From Ligustrum vulgare (Eukaryota > Streptophyta > Magnoliopsida > Lamiales > Oleaceae): a stretch of DNA of 64,000 nucleotides. Shown here one piece after another: positions 23,240 through 35,269 of the stretch (position 1 is the stretch's first letter; each line of letters begins with the position of its first letter). A program made the position numbers and the translations under genes. Location: positions 27,611,383 to 27,675,382 of the forward strand of contig OY743188.1 in assembly GCA_963555705.1 (NCBI GenBank), written 5' to 3'. The notes under the pieces were generated by a model. It was not told the DNA's origin and searched no databases. It worked only from the letters and a program-made list of their open reading frames with translations.

Positions 23240-24480
23240 GGATTTGATCTCGAATCTTCACCTACATCAAACAGAGACAAACTAGAAACATTGAAACTGG
23301 CTGAAACATTGTACTCACTCGGGAGATCGAGTTTGTAGGCATTGTCATTAATCTTCTCAATGATTTGGAAGGGACCATCTCAATGCGGTTGCAATTTGGA
23401 TTTCCTTTGATTGGGAAAATGCTCCTTTCTCAAGTGGAGCCACACACAATCACCCAGTTAGAATGACACACGTTTTCTACCTTTATAGGCACTGGAAGCA
23501 TATTGTTTATTCTTCTTCTTCGATTTGGATTTTGACTTTCTCGTGGAGAAATTTGACCAATTTCAACTTCCTTTTCCCATCTAAACTACCTCTTTCATAA
23601 ATAGTCAAAGGAATCAAATCTAAAGGAGTTAGTGGATTAAAATCATAAACAATTTCAGAAGGAAAAAAACCGGTATAGTAGAATGAACACTCATATATAA
23701 GCAAATTCAATAAAATATAGACTCTCTTCCCAACTTTTTAGATTACTTTTAAGGATAGTGCGAAGGAGTTGTATTAATGTTCTATTAACCACCTCGGTCT
23801 GGCCATCGGTTTGGAGATAACAAGTTTTTGAAAATAAAAGCTTGGTTCCCAATTTTCCCCACAAAACCTTCCAAAAGTTGCTATGAAATTTGACATCCCT
23901 ATCCGACACAATGCTCCTAGGGACCCTATGAAGTCTAACTATCTCCTTAAAGAAAAGGTCGGCTATGTGATGGGAATCATCCTTTTTGTGACAAGCAATG
24001 AAGTGTGCCATCTTGCTAAATCGATCAACAACCCCAAAGATGGAGTCACTTCCTTTCTTAGACCTAGGTAAGCCCAAAATAAAATCCATACAAATCTCGA
24101 TCCATTGTTTGCTAGGAACCAGTAGGGGCATATATAATCCATGAGGTGTGACTTTGGACTTGGTTTTCCTACAAGTGATGCACCTAGAACAAATCCTTTC
24201 TACATCCCTCCTCATTTTAGGCCAAAAGAAATGTTCTAGTAAAATTTCCAAAGTTCTTTTCAAACCAAAATGACCCATTAAACCTCCCCCATAGGCATCC
24301 CTTACCAACAACTCCCTCAAAGAACAATTAGGCACACAAAGCTTACTTTCACCAAACAAAAACCCCTCATGCCTATAATACTTGTCACATGCAACGTTTT
24401 CACATGGCACACATATACTTGCAAAATCCGCATCATTCACATACAAGTCTTTAGTACATCAAAACCCAAACAATTTTGCA
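23240..24480 (-). pseudogene. Integrase domain, Ty3/gypsy pol
   Basis: The longest open piece is 24446-23691. It contains the zinc-binding region ending in C-x2-C (CSRCITCRK) and the catalytic core. The core starts at MDFILGLP, with the second Asp in IVSDRDVKF and a conserved [12 protein letters not shown] stretch. A further piece at 23710-23507 holds the FEIVYGFNPLTPLDL-like region as EIVYDFNPLTPLDL. Degraded C-terminal sequence runs to the PPT. The catalytic DDE Asp residues are visible, but frame breaks near 23700 and stops after 23500 prevent a complete protein. Confidence 0.85.
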
Positions 24481-24599
24481 CCCAAAGTAGTGATAAGAGC
24501 ATACCTTCTAGATAGTGCATCGGTTACCACATTCTTTTTACCTTGTTTGTATTTGATGACTTAGGGGAACGTTTCCACATACTCCACCGTTTGGCATGC

Positions 24600-25700
24600 C
24601 TCTTGCTCAATTTTCCTTGACCTTTCAAGTGCTTCAATGACTCGTGATCGGTATGAATGATGAACTCCTTGGCCACAAGTAGTGATGCCACATCTCCAAT
24701 GCCCTTACCAAGGTATAGAGTTCTTTGTCATATGTTGGGTAGTTCAATGTGGCCTCATTGAGTTTTTCGCTAAAGTAAGCAATGAGTCTCTTCTCTTGCA
24801 TTAACACTGCTCCAATACCTATCCCTAAAGCATCACATTTAATCCCGAAAGTCTTGTCAAAATTAGGTAAAGCCAAAAAGGGTGCAGTGTATAATATTTC
24901 TTTTGTTTCATTACAACTTTTTTCTTGTTCTTTCCCCACTTAAACCCTACATGCTTTTTAACTACCTTAGTAAGTAGTGAAGCTTGTGTACTAAAGTCTT
25001 TGACAAAATGACGATAAAAACTAGCTAGTCCATGAAAACTCCTTACATAGGTGACACTTTTTGGTGTTGGCCACTCCTTGATGGCCTTGACCTTTTCATT
25101 GTCAACTTTAATGCCTTTAGTACTAACAATAAAACCAATAAATACAATAGTTTCCATGCAAAAATTACACTTTTTGAGATTGACTTACAATTTTTCTTCT
25201 TTTAAACCAAAAATACACATCTCAAGTATTCAACATGCTCCTCCAAATTCTTGCTATAGATCAAAATATCATCAAAGTAAACTTCCACAAAATTTTCAAT
25301 AAATGCATGCAAGAAATAATTCATTAACCTCATAAAAGTTCTCATTGCAGTAGTGAGACCAAATGGCATAACTAACCATTCATATAAACCATACATAGTT
25401 TTAAATACGATTTTCCATTCATCTCATTCTCTCATTCTAATTTGGTGGTATTCACTTCTCAAATCAATCTTACTAAAAATGCAAAAATCATGCAACTCAT
25501 CTAGCATGTCATCTAACTTAGGAATGAGATGTCGATACTTTACCGTTATGTTGTTGATGGCTTGACAATTAACACAAATCCTATAAGTTCCATCCTTCTT
25601 TGGCACTAGTAGCACAGGCACGGCACAAGGACTTATGCTCTCACGAACATATCCTTTGCTCATCAACTCCTCGACTTGCTTTTGAAGTTCTTTGGTCTCT
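24600..25700 (-). pseudogene. Reverse transcriptase and RNase H domains, Ty3/gypsy pol
   Basis: The RT begins in 25666-25424 (VPVLLVPKKDGTYRICV, then FSKIDLRSEYHQIRM). It continues after a frame break in 25396-25202, which holds the catalytic YFDDILIYS box. 25157-24825 encodes the RT-RNase H connection (GFIVSTKGIKVD). 24939-24634 encodes the RNase H start, with an Asp in [13 protein letters not shown] and the [16 protein letters not shown] stretch. The piece-by-piece frames show at least three disruptions, so no active enzyme is expected. Confidence 0.87.
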
Positions 25701-26135
25701 TATGTGTTGCTTTGGTATGATGGTCTATTTGGAATGACAGCTTTGGGAATGAAATCAATTTGGTGCTCGATGCCTCTAATGAGTGGAAGTCCACTAGGCA
25801 TCTCCTCCGGAAAGACATCTTCAAATTCCTAGGTAGCTAAATTGGGTAGGGAAGTGTGAGATTCATCAAGTATGAGGAGGGACTCCTTATACACCATCAA
25901 AAGTATTTGTTGATTTTCCTTTAAAGCCCTCTCCACATCATCCTTATTAGGATAAAAATTCTCCTTTTTCTTAACCTCTTTCGCCCTCTTTCTCTTCTCC
26001 TTCTCCCCCTCACTTCTTCCCTCACTACTCTTCTCACCCTTTTTTCCAGTCTCTCTTTGCTCCCCACTTACATCCACTCTTTTCTTTCTTTTTCACTTTT
26101 CCTCTTCCTCCTCTCTTTTGAGCTCCAATTGGTCC

Positions 26136-26520
26136 TTATATACTTCTTCCGAACTCAAAGGTAGAAGTGTGACGGGTAGGTTTCCAATTCATTTGGAAGC
26201 CATACCTATTTTTCGTCCCATCATGCACCACTTTCCTATCATATTGCCAAGACCTACCAAAAAGTATATGTGTAGCTTTCATGGGAATCACATCACAAAG
26301 CACTTGATCATTATATGTCTCAATGTTGAAAGTAAGAAGTACTTGCTTACTTTCCTTCAACTCTCCATAATCAATAAACCATTACAATTTATCGGGACTA
26401 GGATGTGACATCGTCGGTAATCCTAGCTTCTCCACCATGCTAGTACTAGTAACATTTGTGCAACTCCCACCATCGGTAATGATGCTACAAACTTTATCTC
26501 TCACAAGACACCTAGTGTGA
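26136..26520 (-). pseudogene. Retroviral-type aspartic protease domain
   Basis: The minus strand around 26490-26450 encodes ITDGGSCTN, the D-G-G active-site form used by this group of plant Ty3 elements. 26360-26136 encodes the downstream part with ILFGRSWQYDRKVVHDG. A charged Lys/Glu-rich linker (26077-25829) separates it from RT. Confidence 0.75.
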
Positions 26521-26561
26521 AAAATATTTTCTCTTTACTTAACCATTTCATCAACTTTGGC

Positions 26562-27847
26562 TTAGGTGTTGAGAGATCTTATGGTAACTAAGGACTTCGG
26601 TGGACTAACAACTCCCTCCACCTCTTCTTCCTCACTCTCACTATCATCTCCCCTTTGCACCCAATCTTCCTCCTCTTCATCCCTCGAGTACCACTCCCCA
26701 TTCTTAATGAACATCACTCTAATGTTAGGGCACTCACGCAAATAATGCCCCAGACCCCTACATTTGAAACACTCAATATCTCTACTTCTAGAAGTAGTAG
26801 GGACAAACTTGGGCTCATCCATGATGAAGCCAACTTCATTCCCCTTGGATGATTCATTCTTGTCCTTAGGTGGCATTTTATCACCCGTATCCTTCCCCCA
26901 CTTAGACTTCCAAGTAGAACTAGGACCTCCAAATATTTTTCTTGTCCTTTCTTTTTAAATTGGTCATTCCTCTTCAATTGATCCTCTACCTTGAAAGCCA
27001 TGTGCATCAACTTCTCCATTTCCACATAATGATGTAACTCCACCACTTTCGCTACCTCCCTATTCAATCCACTCATAAAGCGAGCCATGGTGGCCTCCCT
27101 ATCCTGCTCCACGTTAGCCCTCATTAAGGCCTTCTCCAACTCCTTGCTGTAAACCTGTACTCCTCTAAAACCTTGAGTAAGAGTTTGTAGTCTTTGATAG
27201 AGTCCCCTATAATAATGATTAGGAACAAATCTCTTCCTCGTGAGACTCTTCAACTCATCCCAAGTATCAACACTACCCTCAAAATTCCTCCTCCTAGTGA
27301 GCAATAAGTTATCCCACCAAGCTAAGGCATAGTCGACAAAATCCACTATCACTAACTTAACCTTTTCATCTTTGGAGTATCGATGGCACTCGAAGATCAA
27401 CTCCATCTTCCTTTCTCATTCTAAGTATCTGGATCACTTTTCCCATGGAAAGAAGGAATCTTCATTTTTATGCTTCCAAGATTACCATCCACCCCATCTC
27501 TACCTCTAAGATTCCTCCCATGACCTTGATCAAACCCTCTAACATTCCTACCTCCTCTATTTCTACCCTTGTTCCAATTTTGGTCACTACCTCCTTCATT
27601 CTCCAATTCATCATCTTCATCATCATATTCATCTCTAGCTCTTCTTCTATCACCCCTCCTATCATTATTATCCCTAGGTGGTGGGAGTTCTCTCCTAGTC
27701 TCCAATCTAACTAATCTTTCCCTCCAACCTTCCTTCCATTTCCACCATTTGCCTAGCCATTGTGACCGTGAGTGCTTGTATCATGTCTCTCAATTCTTGA
27801 TTTTGGGCATTAGAATCTTGCCCACTTGAAGCATTAGTGTTGGACAT
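26562..27847 (-). pseudogene. Gag with CCHC zinc knuckle
   Basis: A likely start is the ATG at 27847 (MSNTNASSGQDSN...). A frameshift leads into the Arg/Asp-rich segment 27705-27421. The capsid-like domain is 27406-26714 (WWDNLLLTRRR, FVPNHYYRGLYQRLQTL, ATMARFMSGLNREVA). The nucleocapsid zinc knuckle CFKCRGLGHYLREC (C-x2-C-x4-H-x4-C) lies in the overlapping frame 26876-26562. At least two frame breaks and one stop disrupt it. Confidence 0.85.
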
Positions 27848-28449
27848 GGTGTGCAAGTGTCCTCACAAGATGTCTCACTCGTGTTTTCACTCAATCAGGC
27901 TTTTACCCTTTAATGAGCTTACCACTCTTGTCTTTTTCTACTCTAATGTTTTTTACTCAAACTCTCCAAGGAGCGTAATTAACTAGACTGAGAAATCAAT
28001 TCTTGTGTAGCAAAATTCCAGAAACAAACAATGAGGTATGGGAAAGATTGACATAATAGAAAGTAGAATTTCTTTGCTTGCTATTGTACAAGAAAATGAG
28101 AATTGAATGTATGATAAGAGGAACAAGTAATCAACTAGGAATGTGTTTGGTGTTTGAAAAATAGAATTTAGTATGATAATTCTCCTTGAGGCATTTTATT
28201 AAACACTTAGCAGGCTCACTTTGAGTAGGATAGATACACAAGTGTTCGTTCAAATGTAATCCTTAACAATCTCAAACGTGCTAACAACAACAATACCAAA
28301 GATGTAAGAATCAAGAAATACTCCTGGACATAAAAATTTTCCAATTTTTTTTTTGAATTTTCATTTCTCTCTCTCTCTCTCTCTCTCTCTGAACAACAAG
28401 AACAACAACAAGAATGTAAAGATAGATTTACCAAAATTTAGAACTAATC

Positions 28450-28459
28450 TCTGATACCA
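28450..28459 (-). other. Primer-binding site (initiator tRNA-Met)
   Basis: The minus strand reads TGGTATCAGA two bases inside the 5' LTR of the Ty3 element. Confidence 0.8.
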
Positions 28460-28461
28460 AA

Positions 28462-29341
28462 TGATGCAAACCCCTTTGGTATTTCCACAAAAAATTTCCA
28501 CAACTATTTTGTATCAACCCAAGAAAGCTAAAATGATAAGAAAAGTTTGATAAATCTTGACCCAAGTTTATCCTAACCAAAATTCTAAGCAAAATAACCC
28601 TAGCCCAATGGAGAGAATGAAACAAATCCCAAGATGTTTGTGGAATCAACAACAACTACACAAGAACAATATTCCCAAATAGAAGTTGAAGAAATTACAA
28701 GAAAAATTACAAGATAAGAACGGATTTTTACCTCTCAATTGCAAAATATTGGGAAAAAAGAAATAAATAAAAAAAACGAAAGTAAGTTCAAATCTCACGA
28801 AATCTGCCTTCTGCGCGATCGCGTGGAGAAATCCGCGTGATCACGTGGAGATATCAAAAACCTTCTGCCTCTCTTGCACATGCGATCGCACGCATGTACT
28901 ATCCAGCGATCGCGCAGACTTCCCATTTGATTCTCTCTTGATTTTTGATCCCAACTTGTTTCTTGGCTCCTCCTTCGAATTAGTCACTTTGTTTTAGACT
29001 TGAACCTTGAACCTCCTCGGTGCCAACCTCTTTGGCGCCTCTTATTTATGTAGCCTCGATGAACGTGATGTCGAAAGTGACGATGTCTTCCATTTGGGCT
29101 CGACTTCATATTTTGTGAACGAGTCCTGTCATTATTTCTTGAACTATTTGGCGCCTCTTATTTATGTAGCCTTGATGAACGTGATGTCGAAAGTGACGAT
29201 GTCTTCCATTTGGGCTCGACTTCATATTTTGTGAACGAGTCCTAACATTATTTCTTGAGCTTTCTTGGCCTTAGATCTCGTCATGGGTCCCACCGGCACG
29301 CTATCGAGGGTTGACTTGTTTGACTCCCTTGATTCTCATCA
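28462..29341 (-). repeat. 5' LTR of the Ty3 element (880 bp), rearranged
   Basis: Compared with the 3' LTR it lacks about 70 bp, corresponding to 22657-22727 there. This includes the TATA box. It also carries a 116-bp tandem duplication (first copy starting at 29031, second at 29147). Without its core promoter this 5' LTR probably cannot drive transcription. Confidence 0.85.
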
Positions 29342-29343
29342 AA

Positions 29344-29895
29344 TGGTCTTTAGCAACGTTGTTGCTGACCGCAGTTTACAGATCGCACGAGTAATTCAAT
29401 TGATTTTTTAAGTCCAGATACCATATTGCCATGGATTATGTAAATTCTTTTTACATTATTAAACTTAACCGGAACTAAGAATTTGCTTTGAAAAGTTTTA
29501 TAAACTAAAACTTAGAAATTAAACTAAGGAAGCAAAGAAAATTGAATTAAAGAAACTTATGAAGCAAAAAAGTTAGAATTGTGATTCCACTTTTTTCCAT
29601 CATCTATATTTTGACTTAAATGTTTAACGATGACTTATGGGAATTTGAAAATCTATGTTCCTTTTATTTTTGAAACTCTCTTTCGAATGGTGAATTAAAG
29701 CCTTTTTCTAAAAGGGATTTGACTATATTTTTATGACAAATCCAAACATATAGAAAAACATTATTGTTTTGTGAACAACTTTTGAGATTACACAAAGTAT
29801 AGGAGTATATTTCTATCCCCTATCGCACATTTTGGTAATTAATTCAAGTCTAGTGATTTCCTAATCTTTGGAAATAATGGGGATTGATTTTGGAC
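29344..29895 (-). repeat. Athila-type LTR fragment (3' end of Athila copy 1)
   Basis: The sequence parallels the left part of the LTRs at 50486-51716 and 51719-53024. It shares the gatcgcac.agtaa and agtcc.gatac phrases, then 'ttccatcatc.atattttgac' at 29598-29620 and 'tatatttctatcc.ctatcg' at about 29809-29825. The LTR inner part is missing. Confidence 0.6.
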
Positions 29896-30389
29896 TCAAT
29901 AATTAGTGATTTGGGGGAAAGAAAAATGAGTTTGAAGTGGTTAAAATGAAAGTGTTTGCAACTATTGTAAAAGTGTCAGGTTTCTACATAATTTCACCGT
30001 GCGACCACATGGTTCAAATTGGAGTGACCATTATTTTTTTTTTTTCTTTTTTGAATTTTGGATTCCATTTTCAACCCCCAAATACCTTCTAATGCACAGA
30101 ACCAACTTCTAAACAATGTTTACATGTCCTAAACTAGGGTGTCATGTTAGCAACAATCAATGAAAATTAAAAATACTACCAATGCCAAAACAAGCAAACT
30201 AAGAGCACAAGTAAAACTTAAAACACTCAACATGTCCATGTAAGCACCCCAAGCATACTAGCACTCAATTAGATTCCATGTCAAGCAATGAATAATTCAA
30301 AAGCAAGAAATATAACAAAATAAGTGAAAGGCTTTGAAAGTTTGAGTTGCGTCCCAACAAGCACTTCATTTATAGTCTAGAGTTAGATT
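29896..30389 (-). other. Athila-type 3' internal non-coding region
   Basis: It is homologous to 62840-63560: 'gattgattttggactcaat', 'ccttctaatgcac', 'ccaacttctaaac', and the 'cccaacaagcacttcatttatagtctagag' phrase near 30352-30381. That last block is a marker of Athila-like 3' regions (complement of TTGGGA.GCAAC). No protein is encoded. Confidence 0.55.
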
Positions 30390-30850
30390 TTATGGCATGA
30401 AACAAGATGTTGAGCCCCTATCATCAGCTTTGACCATGTGCCCAAAAATTTCTTTTTTTCCTTTGCAAAGGAGTGGTTCCACCTCTATTTTGGAGCAGTT
30501 TTCAAGAAGTGGATTTTTATTCTCTATTTGGACCATGTTGAATGTTACATACTCATTCTCAAATCTAAAGGTTACCTTCCCTTCCTCCACATCAATCAAG
30601 GATCTTCCAATAGCCAGGAATGCTCGACCCATAATTAAAGTCATTTTGTTGTCCTCTTCCATAATTAAAATTACAAAGTCAGTTGGAAAAATGAACTTGT
30701 CCACTTTTACCAGCACATCTTAACCAACTTCATATAGATGTCAGATTGAGTGATAAGCTAACTACAAAATCAGTGATGTGGGTATTGGGTCTCCCACTCC
30801 AAATTTCTTGTAGACAGATTGGGGCATTAAGCTAATACTTGCACCAAGAT
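30390..30850 (-). pseudogene. Athila protease region, distal part
   Basis: The minus-strand frame 30716-30390 encodes VKVDKFIFPTDFVIL and ILIMEEDNK...MGRAFLAIGRSLIDVEEGK, the typical segment following the protease active site in Athila polyproteins. The active-site end (LGASISLMPQS) lies at 30850-30800. It is cut exactly at 30850 by the Tekay-type solo LTR. The proximal part continues at 43982-44230. Confidence 0.8.
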
Positions 30851-31659
30851 TGTAACACCCCAAGTTCAAAAGTCAAAAACCTAGGCGTGTTAACTTCCAT
30901 TCACATTATATGCGGAAATAAATCTTTGAAACATTAAAATGCGGAAACAAATCATTTAAAAACTTCAACCTTTTCATTTTCTATTCTAAAATTTTATAGG
31001 AATTTCGGCAGAGTCTCCTCTATAACTTGGGTATAACCAACCTGTAGAGGGACATCACACCTACAATAATTATGAAATTTTCAACCCATTCAAATCCAAC
31101 ATTCAACATTCAACCATAATTCCAAAATTCAACTTCAACATCAATTCCCCAAACTCCTCAACCAAAATAATTTGAAGTATAAATTTATAAACTCATGAAA
31201 CATGATAAAACTAATCATAGGGGAATACCATAACTTATTTTGACTAAGAACCGACAAACTAATTCAAAATGATTTATCAATTTAAAAGAATAACAACTAA
31301 AAACTTAAATTAAATCATTAAATTAAATTTTAAATAATTCAAGTCGGTACTGTCTGAGCCTGCCGCCACGTGCTCTCCTCTAATCATCTAACTTTCATCA
31401 CCTGAAATGTTGGGGAGGGATTGGGGTGAGCTAAAGCTCAGTAAGTAAACTTTATGCATGAATGCATGCTTATGACATGGATGCTTTAACTTTGAAATAT
31501 GTATCCACATTCACTTTAACCTTTCAAAAATTCAACATTTCGAACTTTCACTTAACATTTCAAAACTTTCACTTCATTTCCATCGTGAGCTCACTTGATG
31601 TAACTTCTAGTCAATCAGATAACAGTGGGCCATTGTTATTTGGAACCAGATTAACATGT

Positions 31660-31780
31660 GCATTTCCACCGCAAAGCGGTTTAACATTCACTTTCCCACC
31701 GCAAAGCGGTTCATTCATTCATTCCACCGCAAAGCGGCTCATTACATTCATTCCACCGCAAAGCGGCTCATTACATTCGG
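31660..31780. repeat. Tandem CCACCGCAAAGCGG repeats
   Basis: Four copies of CCACCGCAAAGCGG, itself containing the inverted pair CCGC/GCGG, are spaced at about 24-30 bp with CATTCATT-like spacers inside the solo LTR. Confidence 0.85.
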
Positions 31781-32274
31781 GTACGCCGGTCCCCCGCGCC
31801 CCATTTCCCACTCGGATCTTTCATGACATAGAAGTACACCCATTCTTTCAAAAACTTGGGATACATAATTTTTGACAAAAATTGCACTTTGACACATTCC
31901 TTTCATTAAAAACATTTGACTTTCTCATTTCGATGCCAATGCATGCTTAATGATGCAATGACATGATAATGTGGATGTTTGAACATTTCCTTAAATACAC
32001 ATACTTGCATATGGCAATTCAAATACATCAACATTAAGTAATTAACACGAAATCACTTACGCACATTAATTTCACATTAACTTTCTACTTTCATGAAAAT
32101 AGGGGAAGTTTACTTACCTGTAGTCCTGAGTAGTTACTTTGCCTAATATGCAGGTGGAAGTCTTGGTTGCCCGCGACGTCAATGTACCGTTTCTCCTAAT
32201 TAATTCCCATTCATTAACAAAATATGGCTTTTAGTGAAACAATCACATTTAACACTCTTAAAGGAGGTTGAGAC

Positions 32275-35253
32275 TGTAGCGATCGAGAATTTCTACGCAA
32301 TTTAATAATTATTTCAAAGTCTCGAAAATTGTGCCGCTGCAATCTCACTCATTTTAAATTAACGTCACGACGCGTTCGTCTAGCCACATCGAGAAATATC
32401 GAATTAATTCAATTTTAAATAAATTTCGAATTTCTAAAATTATATCATTTTTATTTATTTATTTATTTTATTTCTTTCAAACTTGTTTTAAAGTCCAAAT
32501 CATGTTTAGCTTATTTTATCAGATCCATTTTTCTCAACTCAGTTGAATTCACGCGTATTAATTTCTCGATTTCCGTTCCTTGTGTTTCAAACCCCATAAA
32601 ATTCCCAACATGTTCCACCAACCCATACCTCCACCAACTCCAATTAACTCCACCCCCATACCCTATTGCTCTCACTTCACCCAACACCCTCTTTTATATA
32701 CTATACACCATCCCATCCTCAGCATTACACCTTCACCAACCTCTCCTTCCCTTTCAACTCCAACTCAGCCGGCACCACTGTCTTCACCATGGAGCAGCCA
32801 ACCTCCAATCATCACCACCGCCACCTCCAACTCACCACCACCAACGAACCACAACCAGACCACCACTGCCCCAAATCAATCCCAAAACCACCACCTCCTT
32901 CCTCATCTTCACCATCATCACCACCGCACAACAGCCCAGTCGCCAGCCCTCCCCCATCAATCATCATCATCACCACCAGCACACTGCCAAGATCCCAATC
33001 ATCACCACCGCCACCTCCAACTCACCTCCACCAGCGGCCTCCTCCCAACTCCATCGCAATCCCATTTCCAGCAACCAACTTAGCTCCTTGCAGCTCCATT
33101 TTCAGCCTCCACTCCAGCAAGGTAATGTCCCCCTTCCCCTTCATCATCATCATCACCATCACCATCACCATTACCCGCACCACTGCACCGCCCCCAACGC
33201 AGCCACTGCCTCTTCCCAGCATCACCAACACAACCACTTCGACCCACCGTTTACCTCATCACCTGCAGCACCACCACAAAACTCCAACTCACCACCATTC
33301 ATAATCATCATCATCATCATCATCAACACCCAAATCCAACCACCATCACCGCCTCAACCAACACCACGACATCACTGTCACCACCATGTTCGAACCAACC
33401 ACCTCCACTGCCCTCTCCAACCCTCACCAAATAAGCCAAAATCGAAAATCAAAAACCAAGAAGAGTAGAACCCATAGCCCTAGAAACCCAAGACCTACCT
33501 CAACCGCCGGGTCCCTCGCCGGAAAATCGCGAATCAGGCCGCGACTTCGCGTCGGTTCTCGCACCCAATCAGCCCAAAAACCTTGACCTTGCATTTCGAC
33601 GTCGTTGGCCGCACCCTGCGCCGACTGCAGCCAGGTCGGAGCGTGCTTGGATCGCCGCCGCTCATCCTCTTCCTTCTTCTCCGTCGGCCAGAACGAGTGA
33701 GAGAGAGAGAGGAGTGAAAATTTGGTTTTAAATATTTTGATTTTTAAAATATGCCTATTAGTCCCCCAAGTTTCCAAAATGATTTATTCCAGCCCCTTTA
33801 ACTTTAAAACTCTATTTATTTCAGTCCCTACAACTTTAAATGTTTTAAATCTTAAAGTTTCAAAAGTTATTATTTTAGCCCTAGGTATCAAACCCATTTC
33901 AGTCCCTGTAGATTTAATTCCTTTGATTTTAAGTTCAAGTTTTACAAGTTATCTATTTTAGTACCTCAAAGTTTTTAAAATGTTTCAAATCAGTCCCTAT
34001 AGTTTTTAAAACCTACCATTTCAGCCCCTTGAGCTCCAAATGATTTTAATCAACCCCTCATTTTTTAAAATATATTATTTCAACCCCATTGTTTTGAGTT
34101 TACGACCCAACTTTTAAAAGATTTACATTTTAGTCCCCAAATGTTTAAAAGCAATCATTTAAGCCTTCATATTTTAAAGTCTTTCGATTTGGTCCATATT
34201 GATGATATATACATGTACACGTATATTTATAAAACTCGAGTTTCAAAGGTATTCATTTTAGTCCTCCAACTTTCAAAATTAGCGATTTCAGTCCCTAAAT
34301 TATACTTTATCATTTTAACTATAAATTTCAAAAGACTAATTCGACTTAATCTTCTAATTGGCTAGACGAAGCGTACGGAGAATTAAAGAATGGAAGTCGT
34401 TTCCCGCTCAATCACACTCGTCAAGTTTAAGGTAGACTCGCCCCTATTAATTGATTTAAATTATGATTGCATGTGAATGTGTATGTTGTGTGACTTGTAA
34501 AAGTCATATTTTTTTGTAAGAAAAGGCGATGAGAATGTATTTCTTCGGAAATAATTATGATGTTAATGAGTACGCGGGCATGATTGGGAAAAGGCCCCTT
34601 GAGGGAGCCCACCCGGTACTAGAGAAATGATGTTATGCATAACATGTGCCTTATGTGCACAAGAAAGAAAAGAAGTAAGAAGACCCGTGCTGAAATGCAC
34701 AACATGAGATCTATCAAGAGCCAATTTATAAAGAGCCTATGATTTTTCAAAAGAAGCCAAGTGCTTAAATGCACAAGAAGAGCAACCCACACCCTATGTT
34801 TTCTAAAGAGCCTGCATTTATGTGTTCAATTATATTGTAGATTAATTAATTGGCGATGAGTCTACTGAGTATTTCATTCGAAATGCTCAACCTGTTACTT
34901 TAACAGTTTTGCAGATCTCGGAGATGGTGGCAAGTGATGGATGATGGTGGCAATAACCGTTAAATGGTTGAAATGTCTTACTTTAATGATTTCCGTAATT
35001 TCCAACATTAGATAATTTTGAGAATCTCAGTTATTTGAGAAGTTATGACATCGTTAACTGCTTTACAAAATTAATGGTTCGATTTGCTATTTCAAGTTGT
35101 TTCATAAATGTTTTCAAATCTTATCGACCATTACAGCTTATTTAATGTTGCCAAAAAATGAATTTCAGTTATTTCTTCCGTTAAAATATTATTCGAAAAA
35201 TTAAATCAGAAAATGACGTGGTGAACCGGGTATACGGAACTCGGGGCGCTACA
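32275..35253 (+). repeat. 5' LTR of the young Tekay-like element
   Basis: 2979 bp. A TATA-like TTTATATACTATAC lies at 32693-32706. It is followed by a C-rich, CCA/CAT-repeat leader (32750-33470) and a long series of 'cagtccc/agcccc' phrases (33760-34300). The His-, Pro- and Thr-rich open frames in it are low-complexity products of CAC/CAT/CCA repeats. Confidence 0.92.
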
Positions 35254-35256
35254 GCT

Positions 35257-35269
35257 TGGTATCAGAGCC
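35257..35269 (+). other. Primer-binding site (initiator tRNA-Met)
   Basis: TGGTATCAGAGCC lies three bases inside the 5' LTR. Confidence 0.85.

Larger units (their letters stand above)
22379..29341 (-). mobile_element. Full-length Ty3/gypsy retrotransposon, coding-dead
   Basis: The 6963-bp element has LTRs at 22379-23221 (3') and 28462-29341 (5'), each with TGATG...CATCA ends. A perfect 5-bp TSD, AATGG, flanks it (22374-22378 and 29342-29346). The tRNA-Met PBS and the PPT lie exactly inside the LTRs. Gene order on the minus strand is gag, protease, RT, RNase H, integrase. All domains are recognisable, but stops and frameshifts break them. It inserted at the junction between a hAT pseudogene and an Athila-type LTR end. 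Confidence 0.92.

Noticed and set aside
24382..24564. Plus-strand open frames through 22800-27830
   Set aside because: They are shadows of the minus-strand gag-pol of the Ty3 element.
29342..29346. Athila copy 1 target-site duplication
   Set aside because: The five bases here are the TSD of the Ty3 element. The flanks of Athila copy 1 (TTAAA on the left, GGTGG on the right) do not match, so no Athila TSD is claimed.
32580..33468. Long His/Pro/Thr/Ser-rich open frames (also at 39993-40881)
   Set aside because: They lie in the two LTRs, come from CCA/CAC/CAT repeats, overlap in several frames and are identical in both LTR copies. They are not genes.
35257..35269. tRNA-like sequence TGGTATCAGAGCC and its other copies
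   Set aside because: Each lies 2-3 bp inside an LTR, so these are tRNA-Met primer-binding sites. No tRNA cloverleaf surrounds them.
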